A stretch of 64,000 nucleotides of DNA, taken from NCBI RefSeq assembly GCF_000787815.1, contig NZ_BBPO01000008.1:1-64000 (forward strand). Reading direction: 5' to 3'. Source of the stretch: Streptacidiphilus neutrinimicus (lineage in GTDB: Bacteria > Actinomycetota > Actinomycetes > Streptomycetales > Streptomycetaceae). The position numbers and the translations under genes are program-made. The notes beneath the pieces are model-generated. The model had not been told where the DNA came from and did no database searches. It saw only the letters and a list, made by a program, of their open reading frames with translations. This document shows, one piece after another, positions 23,221 through 32,049 of the stretch; the first letter of the stretch is position 1; each line of letters starts with the position of its first letter.

Positions 23221-23530
23221 TGGAACTCAAGGCCGACCTCACTCGCGGCACCGCCAGCGATTTCGTGTGGATGTGGGACGCCTTCGCCTCCCGTGCGGGG
23301 CGGGCCTTGGAACGGCTCGGCGCGTCGGGATATCCGCGAGTGCGAACGGATTCCACTCATGTTCTGACCCTGGCACGGGAGTTGAACCGGCTGGAGTTCG
23401 TGGGCGAGACGCTGCGGTGTGCGTTGGAAGCGCTGACGACGGCGGCCCCCGACTGGTTGCGTGACTGCCGGGTGGTGGACGCGTCCTGGCAGGATCGCTA
23501 CGGGCCACGAGCGGACGGCGGTCGCAGGGA
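23221..23530 (+). pseudogene. IS1182-like transposase remnant
   Basis: One frame reads VRTDSTHVLTLARELNRLEF, then VGETLRCALEALTTAAPDWL and a QDRYGPRAD block. This is the middle of Streptomyces IS1182-family DDE transposases, including the catalytic Asp region TDSTHVL. No N-terminal or C-terminal half and no terminal inverted repeats are present. The upstream part (ELKADLTRGTASDFVW...) reads through into unrelated-looking sequence. This is a dead fragment marking past insertion. Confidence 0.75.
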
Positions 23531-23554
23531 ACCGGACAGACACCGCCGGCGGGA

Positions 23555-23580
23555 GACGCCCGGGTCGCGGCCCGGGCGTC
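23555..23580 (-). terminator. Hairpin at the end of the LysR gene
   Basis: GACGCCCGGG at 23555-23564 and CCCGGGCGTC at 23571-23580 form a perfect 10-bp stem with loop TCGCGG. It overlaps the LysR stop codon region and so is well placed to end that transcript. Confidence 0.65.
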
Positions 23581-24478
23581 ACAGGGCGATGACGTGGAGG
23601 TCGACCAGGTCGAGCAGCGCCCGCAGGGCCGAGCTGGGCCGCCGGGTCGACGACGTCCCGAGATGCATGCTCCAGCGGAGCATGGTGCCGTGGACGTCCA
23701 GGACGTCCAAGACATGCAGGCCGGGGGTGCGGGCAACGACGAACGCGGGCAGGAAGGCGATGCCCAGACCGTGCCGGACCAGCGCCGCCCCCATGTCGAT
23801 GTCGGGCACTTCCAGTGCCACCCGGCGTACGACGCCCGCCGCCGCGAACGCCCGGTCGACGACCTCGCGGTTGCCGTAGCCCGGCGGGAAGTCCACGAAG
23901 GGCTCCCCCGCGAGGTCCGCAAGTGCTACTGCCCCCCGCTGCGCGAGCGGATGGGCGGCGCTCACCACCAGGACGAGCGGCACGGTGGCCAGCTCCCGTG
24001 CGTCTATCCCGGCGGGTTTGTGCTCGGGGAGCGACAGGAAGGCCACGTCCAGGTCCCCGCTGAGCAGCGCTTGCGCCAGTCCCGCCGATCCGGTCGTCGC
24101 CAGCCGCAGCCGGACGTCGATCGCCGGATGCCGCGCGTGCAACTGCCCGAGGAGCGCAGGCAGGTCCACCACCTCGACCGAGGCCATGGCGCCCACGTTC
24201 ACCGTGCCCCGCAGCGTGTCCTGTGCGGCGCGCACGGCGTCCTGGGCCGCCTGGGCGGCGTGCAGGGTGGCCCGAGCCTCCGGCAGCAGCGCCGCGCCCG
24301 CCCCGGTGAGCCGGACCTGCTGTGACGTGCGCTCGAACAGCGCGCAGCCGAGCTCGCGCTCCAGGGAGCGGATCGCGGCGGACACCCCCGACTGCACCAC
24401 GTGCAGCCGACGGGCGGCACGCGTGAAACTCAGCTCCTCGGCGACCGCGATGAAGTGCTCCAGCTGACGTAGCTCCAT
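23579..24478 (-). CDS. LysR-family transcriptional regulator
   Basis: A 299-aa LTTR. The N-terminal winged helix starts MELRQLEHFIAVAEELSFTRAARRLHV and includes QSGVSAAIRSLERELG. The effector domain includes VNVGAMASVEVVDLPALL, DLDVAFLSLPEHKP and PFVDFPPGYGNREVVD. It starts at the ATG at 24478. A longer upstream frame is low-complexity and overlaps the divergent promoter. It faces the MFS transporter gene across 115 bp, the classic LTTR-target layout, and probably controls that exporter. Confidence 0.93.
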   Translation of the reverse strand: MELRQLEHFIAVAEELSFTRAARRLHVVQSGVSAAIRSLERELGCALFERTSQQVRLTGAGAALLPEARATLHAAQAAQDAVRAAQDTLRGTVNVGAMASVEVVDLPALLGQLHARHPAIDVRLRLATTGSAGLAQALLSGDLDVAFLSLPEHKPAGIDARELATVPLVLVVSAAHPLAQRGAVALADLAGEPFVDFPPGYGNREVVDRAFAAAGVVRRVALEVPDIDMGAALVRHGLGIAFLPAFVVARTPGLHVLDVLDVHGTMLRWSMHLGTSSTRRPSSALRALLDLVDLHVIAL

Positions 24479-24593
24479 AACGGGGAGTATCACTCGCATT
24501 GCTCGAGCCCAGCAAAAACATTCGTTGGCACTGATCCTGCCTGGTGAGGAGGATGGAAAACGCATCCACTTCCGCCCGAGGAGGGCTACCCCC

Positions 24594-25931
24594 TTGCCTG
24601 CCGTACCGACGCCGCTGAGCCGTCCCCCAGCCGACGCTCCAGGCGACCCGACCCACCGGATCCCAGCACCCGCTGCCGCCGGCCTGCCGCCCCGTGCCCC
24701 CGCCGGGCGCCGTGCCTCGCACGCGACCGGCTTCTGGTTCGTGGCGGTGGCCTTCACCGTGCTGATGGCCTTCGGCACTGCGCCGACCCCGCTGTGGCCG
24801 CTCTACGAAGCCCGGGACCACTTCGGCGCGACCACGGTCACGGTGGCGTACGCCTCGATGGTCGTGGGCGCAGCGGCCTCCTTCCTCGGACTGGGTCACC
24901 TGTCGGACCGGCTCGGCCGGCGGCGCATCATCGTCCCGGCGCTGCTGGTCGGCATCGTCGCGTCGGTCGTACTGGTCGTGTGGCGGGACCTGCCGGGGCT
25001 GATCACGGGCAGGATCCTGAACGGTGTCGGGCTGGGGCTGATGGCCTCGACCGCGACGACGTACCTGCACGACCTCCACCACGAGGCCCGTCCGGAACGG
25101 ACGGGTTCGGTGCTGCCCGGCATCGTGGCCACCGCCGCCAACCTCGGCGGCCTGGCCTCAGGGCCCCTGGTCGCGGGCGCCGCCGCGGAATGGCTCCCCG
25201 CACCCCTGATCACCACCCAGGCGATCTTCACCCTCGCCATGGCAGCGTGCCTGGCGCTGGTCTTGTCCACGCCGGAGACCGTGGACCTGGAGCTGCCCGC
25301 GGCCGAACCGCCCAGTAGGTTCGTCCTGCGCCCCGGCGGCCGGCGGACGTTCTGCGCGGCCGGCGCGTTGGGTGCCTTCGCCTTCGCGATCCTCGGCCTG
25401 ATCTCCTCCCTCGGGGCGAGCGTGCTCCACGGCACCCTGCACACCGACTCCCACCTCGTGGTCGGCCTGGCGGCCTTCCTCATGTTCGGTTCCGCAGCGG
25501 CCGCCCAGCTGGTGCTGGGCCGCCTCCCAGTGCCCCGGGTCCTGACCGTGGGGGCGGTGGTCTTCCCGGTCGGCCTGGCCCTGTGCGCCGTCGCCCTCTA
25601 CCACCCGGCGCTCTGGCTCTACCTGGTCGCCGTGTCCCTGTCGGGCGCCGGCTCCGGGCTGCTGTTCAAGGGAGGGGTCGAACGTGCCGTCTCAGTTGCC
25701 GCGCCCGCCTCACGCGCGGGGGTCCTCGCCGTGTTCTTCGTGGTCGCGTACCTGGGAATGGGCCTGCCGTCCGTCCTGTTCAGCATCGCCCTGCGGCACT
25801 TCGCCGTGCAGACCGCGATGATCGGCTTCGCGGCGGTTCTCTCCTGCGGCGCCGTGGTGTCGGTCGCCGTCGCCTCGCGCGAACGCGCACTCCGTCCCGG
25901 CGCGCTCTCGGCGCAGTCCACGGCTGCCTGA
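24594..25931 (+). CDS. MFS transporter
   Basis: A 12-helix major facilitator of about 445 aa. The motif A region is GLGHLSDRLGRRRIIVPALL, and helices include ATGFWFVAVAFTVLMAFGTAPT, AAFLMFGSAAAAQLVLG and GVLAVFFVVAYLGMGLPSVLFS. I prefer the TTG at 24594 because GAGGAGGG sits eight bases upstream. The frame is open to 24525 but with a Pro-rich, unlikely extension. Drug or metabolite efflux under the divergent LysR protein is the most likely role. Confidence 0.9.
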   Translation: MPAVPTPLSRPPADAPGDPTHRIPAPAAAGLPPRAPAGRRASHATGFWFVAVAFTVLMAFGTAPTPLWPLYEARDHFGATTVTVAYASMVVGAAASFLGLGHLSDRLGRRRIIVPALLVGIVASVVLVVWRDLPGLITGRILNGVGLGLMASTATTYLHDLHHEARPERTGSVLPGIVATAANLGGLASGPLVAGAAAEWLPAPLITTQAIFTLAMAACLALVLSTPETVDLELPAAEPPSRFVLRPGGRRTFCAAGALGAFAFAILGLISSLGASVLHGTLHTDSHLVVGLAAFLMFGSAAAAQLVLGRLPVPRVLTVGAVVFPVGLALCAVALYHPALWLYLVAVSLSGAGSGLLFKGGVERAVSVAAPASRAGVLAVFFVVAYLGMGLPSVLFSIALRHFAVQTAMIGFAAVLSCGAVVSVAVASRERALRPGALSAQSTAA

Positions 25932-25946
25932 ACGCAGCGTGCGTTC
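25930..25946 (+). terminator. Short hairpin after MFS gene
   Basis: GAACGCA-GCG-TGCGTTC, a perfect 7-bp stem with a three-base loop, overlaps the transporter stop codon. Confidence 0.5.
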
Positions 25947-25986
25947 TGGCGGAGCGCGATGTGCGCGACTGAACTGGCCCCACAGG

Positions 25987-26028
25987 GTTGAGGCGGTGCC
26001 GCACCGGGCAGTGCGGTGCCGCCTCAAC
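25987..26028. terminator. Strong bidirectional terminator
   Basis: GTTGAGGCGG... at 25987-26004 pairs with ...CCGCCTCAAC at 26011-26028. This gives an 18-bp stem (two G-U wobbles) with a six-base loop. It sits between the convergent MFS and DUF347 genes and fits termination from both sides. Confidence 0.7.
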
Positions 26029-26124
26029 CGGCCGGCCGTAAAGGCCAGCGCTTCTCGCCTCACCGTCACGCCGTGCGTCACACCACGCCGACGGCGACTG
26101 CGATCCAGACGCTGGTCAGGTGTG

Positions 26125-27402
26125 TCAGCGCAGGTCAGCGAGGAGGGTGTGGAGCTGAGCTTCCTGCTGTGCGGGCGGCATGGGCGGGTTGGGGTGGTCG
26201 ATGCCGAAGGTTTTCAGAACCTGGTCCATCTGTGCGTCGATGGACGTCCAGCCGGTGTCGTCCAGCGGCTGCAGGGAAGCCTGGTCGGCATCCCAGAGAT
26301 CACGCAGCGACTGGGCGGCTGCGTGGGCCCCGGTCACGTTCCCCGCCTGTGCGTCCTTCAGCGAGGTCGATGCGAGTGTCCGCAGTGCGTCGACCTTCGC
26401 GGGCGGGAAGTTCTTCACGGCCTGGCCGGGCGCGAGTTGAACAGTGGAGGTGGCGTCGGTCTCGGGCGCCGGGCCGGTGTGGGGCTGGCCGTGTGCCCAG
26501 AAGAGCAAGGCCGCGGTGCCGACGGCGAGAAGGCCGAAGCCGGCCAGCGCGACGCGCTCCCTGGACGGGTCGATGGTGGCCTGGGGGGTGTGCGTGGCCT
26601 CGTAGGTCTCGGTCACGTCGGAGCGCGTCACCGTCAGGTAGATCACGGTCGCCAGGATCAGGCCGAGGAAGATCAGGCTGGTGGTGAAGGTGCCGAGCGC
26701 GAGGCCGGTCGGGTCCCCGGGGTTCTGCGCGACCTTCGGGGAGGCGAGCCAGTCGCCGATGTTGGCGCCCAGCGGGCGGGTCAGGATGTAGGCGAGCCAG
26801 AAGGACAGCACCGGGTTCGCGCCGAACTTCCACAGCAGCGTGATCGCCGCGATCAGGCCGAGCGGCAGCAGGACAGAGACCCCCGGGCTCCAGCCGGTGA
26901 GCTCAAGGGTCCAGTCGCCCGTCGCGGTGCCGAGCGCGAAGGTGACCAGAACGGTGAGCCAGTAGAACGACTCACGCGACAGCGTGGTGACCGAGTGGAT
27001 CGACAGGGTGCGCTCCCGCAGCCACCACACGCCGAAGACCACGGCAAGCAGGACCGAGAACACCGCGGAGCTGATCCACAGCGGCACGTTGAGCTGGTCG
27101 GTCAGGATGTCGGTGTACAGCGTGCCCGTGACACTGACAACGACCACAGTCAGCCAGTACGGGAACGGGACGTAGCGCTTCAGCCGCAGTTGGACGCCCA
27201 GAACCACCACGAACACGGCGGTGAAGATCCAGGCCGTGTTCACCAGGCCGACGCCCAGCTTCATGTTGATCCAGTCGGCGAAACTCTCACCGACGGTCGT
27301 GCAAAGGATCTTGATCACCCAGAACCAGACAGTGACCTCGGGAACCTTGTTCAGCTGCAGCCGCCCCCTGCGGCGCGTGCGGGCTTCGCTTGTCGTTGTC
27401 AT
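26125..27402 (-). CDS. DUF347 (COG4705-type) membrane protein with C-terminal extension
   Basis: A 425-aa membrane protein built from DUF347 repeats. The pattern of paired helices recurs: VTVWFWVIKILCTTVGESFADW, YWLTVVVVSVTGTLYTDIL, FYWLTVLVTFALGTATGDW and FWLAYILTRPLGANIGDWL. The last shows the conserved RPLGA(N)...DWL signature. After helix 8-9 comes a single helix (ALAGFGLLAVGTAALLFWAHG) and a soluble extracytoplasmic tail of about 120 aa rich in A/Q/L, absent from the paralogue encoded at 29654-30487. It lies 38 bp after the kinase gene on the same strand, so is probably co-transcribed with it. Function unknown. Confidence 0.88.
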   Translation of the reverse strand: MTTTSEARTRRRGRLQLNKVPEVTVWFWVIKILCTTVGESFADWINMKLGVGLVNTAWIFTAVFVVVLGVQLRLKRYVPFPYWLTVVVVSVTGTLYTDILTDQLNVPLWISSAVFSVLLAVVFGVWWLRERTLSIHSVTTLSRESFYWLTVLVTFALGTATGDWTLELTGWSPGVSVLLPLGLIAAITLLWKFGANPVLSFWLAYILTRPLGANIGDWLASPKVAQNPGDPTGLALGTFTTSLIFLGLILATVIYLTVTRSDVTETYEATHTPQATIDPSRERVALAGFGLLAVGTAALLFWAHGQPHTGPAPETDATSTVQLAPGQAVKNFPPAKVDALRTLASTSLKDAQAGNVTGAHAAAQSLRDLWDADQASLQPLDDTGWTSIDAQMDQVLKTFGIDHPNPPMPPAQQEAQLHTLLADLR

Positions 27403-27440
27403 GCGACGAGGCTGGCTCGATCAACCTGCACATAACCTGA

Positions 27441-28709
27441 CTACGCGGTCGCCGGTGGCGTGGGGAAGGTCACCTCGACGCGGCCGTAACCATCCGCAAC
27501 CGCACGGACTGCCACTCCTGCGGCCGCGGCGAGGCGTTTGACCACGGCCAGTCCCAATCCGTGACCGCGGCCGCTGGTGACGCCCGCTTCGAAGACGCGA
27601 TCGACCTCCGCCGGATCGAACCCAGGGCCGTCGTCGAGGACATCGATCACGACGCCATGGGGCTGGATGCACGCCGTGACCCAGACGCGCGACCTCGCAT
27701 GCCGCAGACCGTTCTCCAGCAGGGGTGACAACATGGCCACGACGAGTTCGGGCGCCACGGCGACGTCGATGTTGGTCGGGATGGCGAGTTCGATGGAGCG
27801 GCCGGCGATCGCCTGTCGTGCAGCGGCCCTGAGCTCGCAGCGGGTGCCGCCATCGGCCCGTGTCCGGGCGACGCTCATGATCGTCGTGACTGCCGCGTTC
27901 AGGCGGTCGACCTCGGTCAGCACAGACTCCGGGGTGAGATGCCGGCCCGAGAGTTGCGCCAGCTGTGCCTCGCCGCGCAGAACGGTCAGGGGCGTCCGCA
28001 GCTCGTGGGCGATCTCATCGGTGAGCCGGCGCTCGTCCGCGAGCGCGTTGTCTATGCGTTCCAGCAGGTGGTCGAGAGTTCGCCCCAGCTCCCCGAATTC
28101 ATCCCGAGGGGTGCCGAGGTTGAACCGGCGCCCCGGTTCGTGGTCGCCCCAGTCGTCGGCGAGAGCGGCCATCTCGTGTACCACCCGCATGGCACGACGC
28201 ACCACGAGGTACGCGACGAGGGCCGCGAGCAGGATCGAGATGCCGCCCAACATCAGCGACAACGCGAGGCTTCGCTGCTCCGAGGTCTCATACGGCGTCA
28301 GATCCACCCTGACGACGACCGTGACGCGGTGGCCTTCCAGCGGGAGCGGCTGGGCGTACAGGAGGTCGTTGTCGACCGTCATCGTTCGGGACGTCCCGGA
28401 GACCGCAAGCGCCTGGACATGGTCTAGGACGCTGCCCGGCACGATCCCATCGATGAGGCGTCCGTCGGCGTACACCCACGAGACTGTGTCCAGCGCCTCG
28501 TTTTCGCTCTCGGTCAGCACCACGCGGCCGCTTCGTATGGTGACGTTCGCACCCAGTGCCTCCGCACGCGTATGCGCCAGGGCGTGCGCGTCGGCGTCGG
28601 TCACCCGGCTGAGCAACACGTGCGACACCACCACCAGCACCGCGACCACCGATGTCGCGATCAGGACCGTGAGCGCGACGACCCTCCCACGGAAGCCCGT
28701 CACTCCCAT
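27441..28709 (-). CDS. Sensor histidine kinase
   Basis: A 422-aa kinase: an N-terminal helix (VVALTVLIATSVVAVLVVVSHVLL), an extracytoplasmic sensor of about 120 aa, a second helix (LALSLMLGGISILLAALVAYLVV) and HAMP. The H-box is DEIAHELRTPLTVLRGEAQ, the N-box region LLENGLRHAR, the G-boxes DDGPGFD and GHGLGLAVVKRLAAA. It overlaps the regulator gene by ten bases. With DUF347 genes on both sides, the pair probably senses and controls whatever those membrane proteins handle. Confidence 0.93.
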   Translation of the reverse strand: MGVTGFRGRVVALTVLIATSVVAVLVVVSHVLLSRVTDADAHALAHTRAEALGANVTIRSGRVVLTESENEALDTVSWVYADGRLIDGIVPGSVLDHVQALAVSGTSRTMTVDNDLLYAQPLPLEGHRVTVVVRVDLTPYETSEQRSLALSLMLGGISILLAALVAYLVVRRAMRVVHEMAALADDWGDHEPGRRFNLGTPRDEFGELGRTLDHLLERIDNALADERRLTDEIAHELRTPLTVLRGEAQLAQLSGRHLTPESVLTEVDRLNAAVTTIMSVARTRADGGTRCELRAAARQAIAGRSIELAIPTNIDVAVAPELVVAMLSPLLENGLRHARSRVWVTACIQPHGVVIDVLDDGPGFDPAEVDRVFEAGVTSGRGHGLGLAVVKRLAAAAGVAVRAVADGYGRVEVTFPTPPATA

Positions 28710-29353
28710 CGATAGCCCACCCCACGGACCGTCGCGAGGCGATCGGCCACGCCGAGCGCGGCGAGTTTGGCCCGCAGTCGACGAACGAAGGAGTCAAGCG
28801 TGTTGTCGCTGACCTGCGCCCCGTGCGGCCAGCCGGCGGCGACGAGTGTGTGGCGGCGCACGGCGTCGCCCTGCGAGGCGATGAGTCTGCCCAGCAAACG
28901 GAACTCTGTCGGGGTCAGGTTCTCGCTCATCGTGTCGTAGGCCACGACATGTTTCGCCGGATCGAGAACGACGTCCCTGGGTGGGGCCGCCGCGGTTGTC
29001 CTGCGCAGCAGGGCACGGACCCTCACCAGCAATTCGGGGACGTCGAAGGGCTTCGTCATGTAGTCGTCGGCGCCGGCCTCGAAGCCGCCCACCTTGTGGT
29101 GCATGCCGTCGAGAGCGGTGAGCATCAACACCGGCGCATCGACGCCACGTGCCCGCAAGGCCAGGCAGACATCGCGACCGTCTGCGTCCGGGAGCCCCAG
29201 ATCCAGGACGACCAGCTGGGGGGTCGGCTCAAGCTGCTGCAGCAGGCTGTCCGCCGTCGGAGCGACTGCGACCGTATGGTCGTCGTGCTCGAGCGAGCGC
29301 CTGAGGACGTCGCGGACCGCCGCGTCGTCTTCGCACACCACAATAAAAGCCAC
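28700..29353 (-). CDS. OmpR-family response regulator
   Basis: A 217-aa regulator. The receiver has acidic CEDD near residue 8, phospho-Asp in VVLDLGLPDADG and Lys in MTKPFDVPELL. The winged helix has LTPTEFRLLGRLI, a truncated-looking DSFVRRLRAKL and ends VRGVGYRWE. It starts at GTG 29353. Upstream bases 29354-29653 must hold the promoter of this regulator-kinase-DUF347 transcript. Confidence 0.93.
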   Translation of the reverse strand: MAFIVVCEDDAAVRDVLRRSLEHDDHTVAVAPTADSLLQQLEPTPQLVVLDLGLPDADGRDVCLALRARGVDAPVLMLTALDGMHHKVGGFEAGADDYMTKPFDVPELLVRVRALLRRTTAAAPPRDVVLDPAKHVVAYDTMSENLTPTEFRLLGRLIASQGDAVRRHTLVAAGWPHGAQVSDNTLDSFVRRLRAKLAALGVADRLATVRGVGYRWE

Positions 29354-29653
29354 AAGCTGACCCTAGATACTCCCGTGAGACTTCTCCATTTTCACAGGCC
29401 GGCGGCCTGCTGGTGGAACTGGCGGGGTCACGGTACAGGTGGGCGCGGCGAGCGCCCCCATCGATTCAGCTGCCCTCCCAGGCGTGCTTGGCTCCCGGCT
29501 GGGCTGCGGGCTCAGCAGCTCCAGGCGTGTCCGCCGGTGTTGTGGAACAGGGCGAGGCAGGTGGTCAGCGGCGAGAAGGTAGTCGGCGCGGGAATCGGGC
29601 GGCAGCGCCGCGAGCGGCGAGTTCACGCGGTGTGCCAGGGCAAGCACCGAGGT
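29354..29653. other. Intergenic between regulator and second DUF347 gene
   Basis: About 300 bases without a supported gene lie upstream of the response regulator (minus strand) and downstream of the second DUF347 gene. No clear operator was seen. Confidence 0.45.
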
Positions 29654-30487
29654 CTAGATGCGACCGGCCAACAACTCCTGCGCTTCATCGGATCCGGCCC
29701 CACGCTGAAGGTCCACCTTCGTCACCGCGAGATAGGCGACCACCAGCACGATCAAAGCACTCAGTGCGAGGACCACGGGGCCGTCACCGAGGCCGAGTCC
29801 GCCGCTGGAGCGGGGCTTGCCGAGCCCGTCGGCGACGGAGGCGCCGAGCGGGCGGGTGATCACGTAAGCGGCCCAGAAGCAGAACACCGGGTTCCAGCTC
29901 AACCACCGGTACCCCACGGCCGGGATGAGGATCAGCCCGGCGAAGACCGCCGCCGAGGTGAAGTAGCCCCAGTGCAGGGTGAAGGCGGTGAGGTCGCCGA
30001 GCGCGGTGCCCATCGCGAAGGTCGCCACGACGGTCGCCCAGTAGAACGCCTCGCGGCGCGGCGTGTCGATGCTGTGGATCGACAGCGTGCCCTCGGTGCG
30101 CCGCCACAGCCAGAACACGGCCAGCAGCAGCACCGCGTACAGTGCGCTGGACGCGGTGTAGGGCACGCCGATGGCCACGTGCATCACATCGGCGGCCATC
30201 GTGCCGAAGACCCCGACCATGGCTACGGCGAACCAGTACGTCCAGGCCCAGTAGCGCCTCATGTGGAACTGCAGTGCGAGGGCGACAAGGAAGGCGACAA
30301 AGCCGAGCACCACGGCGATCTGCGGGACCATGGCCTGGACCAGGTAGTCCGAGGCGCCTTCACCCAGCGCGGTCGACAGTCCCTTGGCGATCCAGAATGC
30401 GGCGACGATCCCGGGCACCCGCAGAGCGCTCTGCCGGCCGCTTGCGAGAACAGCGCCCGAACGGGCGTGACGAGCGGTCGAAGTCAT
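29654..30487 (-). CDS. DUF347 membrane protein, short form
   Basis: A 277-aa paralogue of the protein encoded at 26125-27402 without the extra C-terminal helix and tail. The same repeat elements appear: GIVAAFWIAKGLSTALGEGASDYL, YWFAVAMVGVFGTMAADVM, FYWATVVATFAMGTALGDLTAF and FWAAYVITRPLGASVADGLGKP. About eight to nine membrane helices. It is upstream of the two-component system on the same strand, so the locus reads DUF347, regulator, kinase, DUF347. Confidence 0.88.
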   Translation of the reverse strand: MTSTARHARSGAVLASGRQSALRVPGIVAAFWIAKGLSTALGEGASDYLVQAMVPQIAVVLGFVAFLVALALQFHMRRYWAWTYWFAVAMVGVFGTMAADVMHVAIGVPYTASSALYAVLLLAVFWLWRRTEGTLSIHSIDTPRREAFYWATVVATFAMGTALGDLTAFTLHWGYFTSAAVFAGLILIPAVGYRWLSWNPVFCFWAAYVITRPLGASVADGLGKPRSSGGLGLGDGPVVLALSALIVLVVAYLAVTKVDLQRGAGSDEAQELLAGRI

Positions 30488-31123
30488 GCCGCCACCTTAA
30501 GGACCCGTGGCTAACGGTGCATGAGCGCCCCCGGCCCTGGCAGGGGCCCGAGTCCGCAGGGCGAGGGCGTGAGGGCGATGGGCGCGAGGGCGATGGGCTG
30601 TGCAAAGGGGACGGGAAAGCCTCGAAGCGCGGCACTACGAGCATGTAGTCGTACGGGCGGGGGGCTGGCCTGGGAAGCAGGACCGACCCAGCCAGGGGTG
30701 ACGGGGCGGGTTCGCGTCCTGAGACCTGCGGCGGGGCGGGAGCCCCATCCGGCCCAGCGCATAGCCTGCGTCGCCTCAGCCGTCGGGCGGGGCAGGCCGC
30801 GATCGCATAGCCCGTGGCGGAAGGGAGGGCCATGTCCCTCCCATGGGGCGCGCGTGCGGCTCGGAGGGCAACGTGGTCCCGAGCGCAGACGTGCAGCCCA
30901 GGCAGCCGTCGGCGCTGCGCCGGTCACCCCGGTCAACACCGGTTCAGTGAAGCTGGTCAGCCCCAAGGGCCTGCTCTTCATCGGCGCCTGCGGCGGCGAG
31001 AGCTGATCTCCCGTCACGGAGGCCCCGGCCCGCACAAGGTGGCCTCCGCCCGACTCCACGCGCGGGGGTCATCCGACTCGGCGGGCACGCGGATGAGGTC
31101 CCGCGTGCCCGCCCCACCGTGCA
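30488..31123. other. Gene-poor stretch with short imperfect repeats
   Basis: 636 bases with no convincing gene. At 30562-30602 there are imperfect copies of GAGGGCGATGGGC. A + frame ending at 31006 (PVTPVNTGSVKLVSPKGLLF...) looks more protein-like than its surroundings and could be a remnant 3' end, but has no start and no family I recognise. Confidence 0.45.
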
Positions 31124-31576
31124 CTACCCGGCCGGCCAGAACCGAATCCGGATTCGCTCGACCGCGCCCGTCGGCCCGCCGCCGATCGCCGTCTCCGCGC
31201 GCCGCACCGCGGCCCCGCCCATCGACACCGCATCGAACCCGTACGTACCCGGGCCGTGCGACAGCGAGATCGTGTACGGGGTGCGCCCCAGCATCTCCCA
31301 AGCGGCCAGCTCACCCGACGGCGACGTGACAGTCCCGGAGGTGCTCTCCTCGACGTTCCCCACCGCGTCCGGTGCAGGCGGCCCAGTCAGAACGTTCACC
31401 GTCAACACCACCTCGTGCGTGTGCGCGGCGGTAGTGATGTCCAGGCGCCCGGGCCTGATCTCAACGAACGCAGCCCTGCTCTTGGGAACCAGCCCGGCAG
31501 GGAAGATCTCACCCTGCTCCGCTGTGTCCTGCAGCGCGAACGTGTAGAAGGAGACCGGCACCACATACTCCGCCAC
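31124..31576 (-). CDS. Hypothetical protein
   Basis: A 150-aa protein starting at GTG 31576 with AGGGAG a few bases upstream, so probably real. It has no signal peptide or membrane helix. Alternating hydrophobic stretches (YVVPVSFYTFAL, EVVLTVNVLTGPP, PYTISLSHGPGTYGF, RIRIRFWPAG) suggest a mostly beta-strand fold. No family recognised. It stands alone between gene-poor stretches. Confidence 0.65.
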   Translation of the reverse strand: MAEYVVPVSFYTFALQDTAEQGEIFPAGLVPKSRAAFVEIRPGRLDITTAAHTHEVVLTVNVLTGPPAPDAVGNVEESTSGTVTSPSGELAAWEMLGRTPYTISLSHGPGTYGFDAVSMGGAAVRRAETAIGGGPTGAVERIRIRFWPAG

Positions 31577-32049
31577 CGCAACTCCCTCTCAATCGGGCCC
31601 CCACGACGGGAAGTGATGCTCTCGTCATCGCAAGGTGCAACGAGGGGCCCCGGCTCGTCCCGGGACCCCTCGCATGCCAGCGTACGCGTGTTCTAACTTC
31701 CCGCCGTGCAGATCTTGGTCCCGGATCCGGGCCGCGTCCGGCAGGCGCGCGGCCAAGCCCGAGGCGATCGCCACGATGGCGACGGCCAGCCGGTCCGCGA
31801 TGGCGGTGACGGTGCAGTCGTGTTCATGGAGCAGATGCGCGGCGCAGTCGCTCAGGCCGCTCACCCTGACCTGCGGCGACTGGATTGATTGGTTGTTCGG
31901 GGCCTGCCGACGCACGTGGGAGGCCCTGTGAGAAGAATTCGCGAGCGGGTAGGAGACGATTCAGAAAAGGCCCGCGCGTCGTGGGTCTGCCCGGTCGTCC
32001 GCCCGTCGGAGGCCGGGCTCCCTGCGTTGTCGAGCAGTGAGGAGTCATC
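31577..32049. other. Intergenic, possible gene remnant
   Basis: A minus-strand frame at 31625-31915 (LSDCAAHLLHEHDCTVTAIADRL, HGGKLEHAYAGM) reads like protein but lacks a convincing start and a known domain. It may be a decayed gene. The rest holds the promoter region of the phosphatase gene, with GAGGAG just before 32050. Confidence 0.4.

Noticed and set aside
30562-30602. Imperfect GAGGGCGATGGGC repeats as a regulatory array
   Set aside because: Only two to three irregular copies in GC-rich, gene-poor DNA. No context supports a function.
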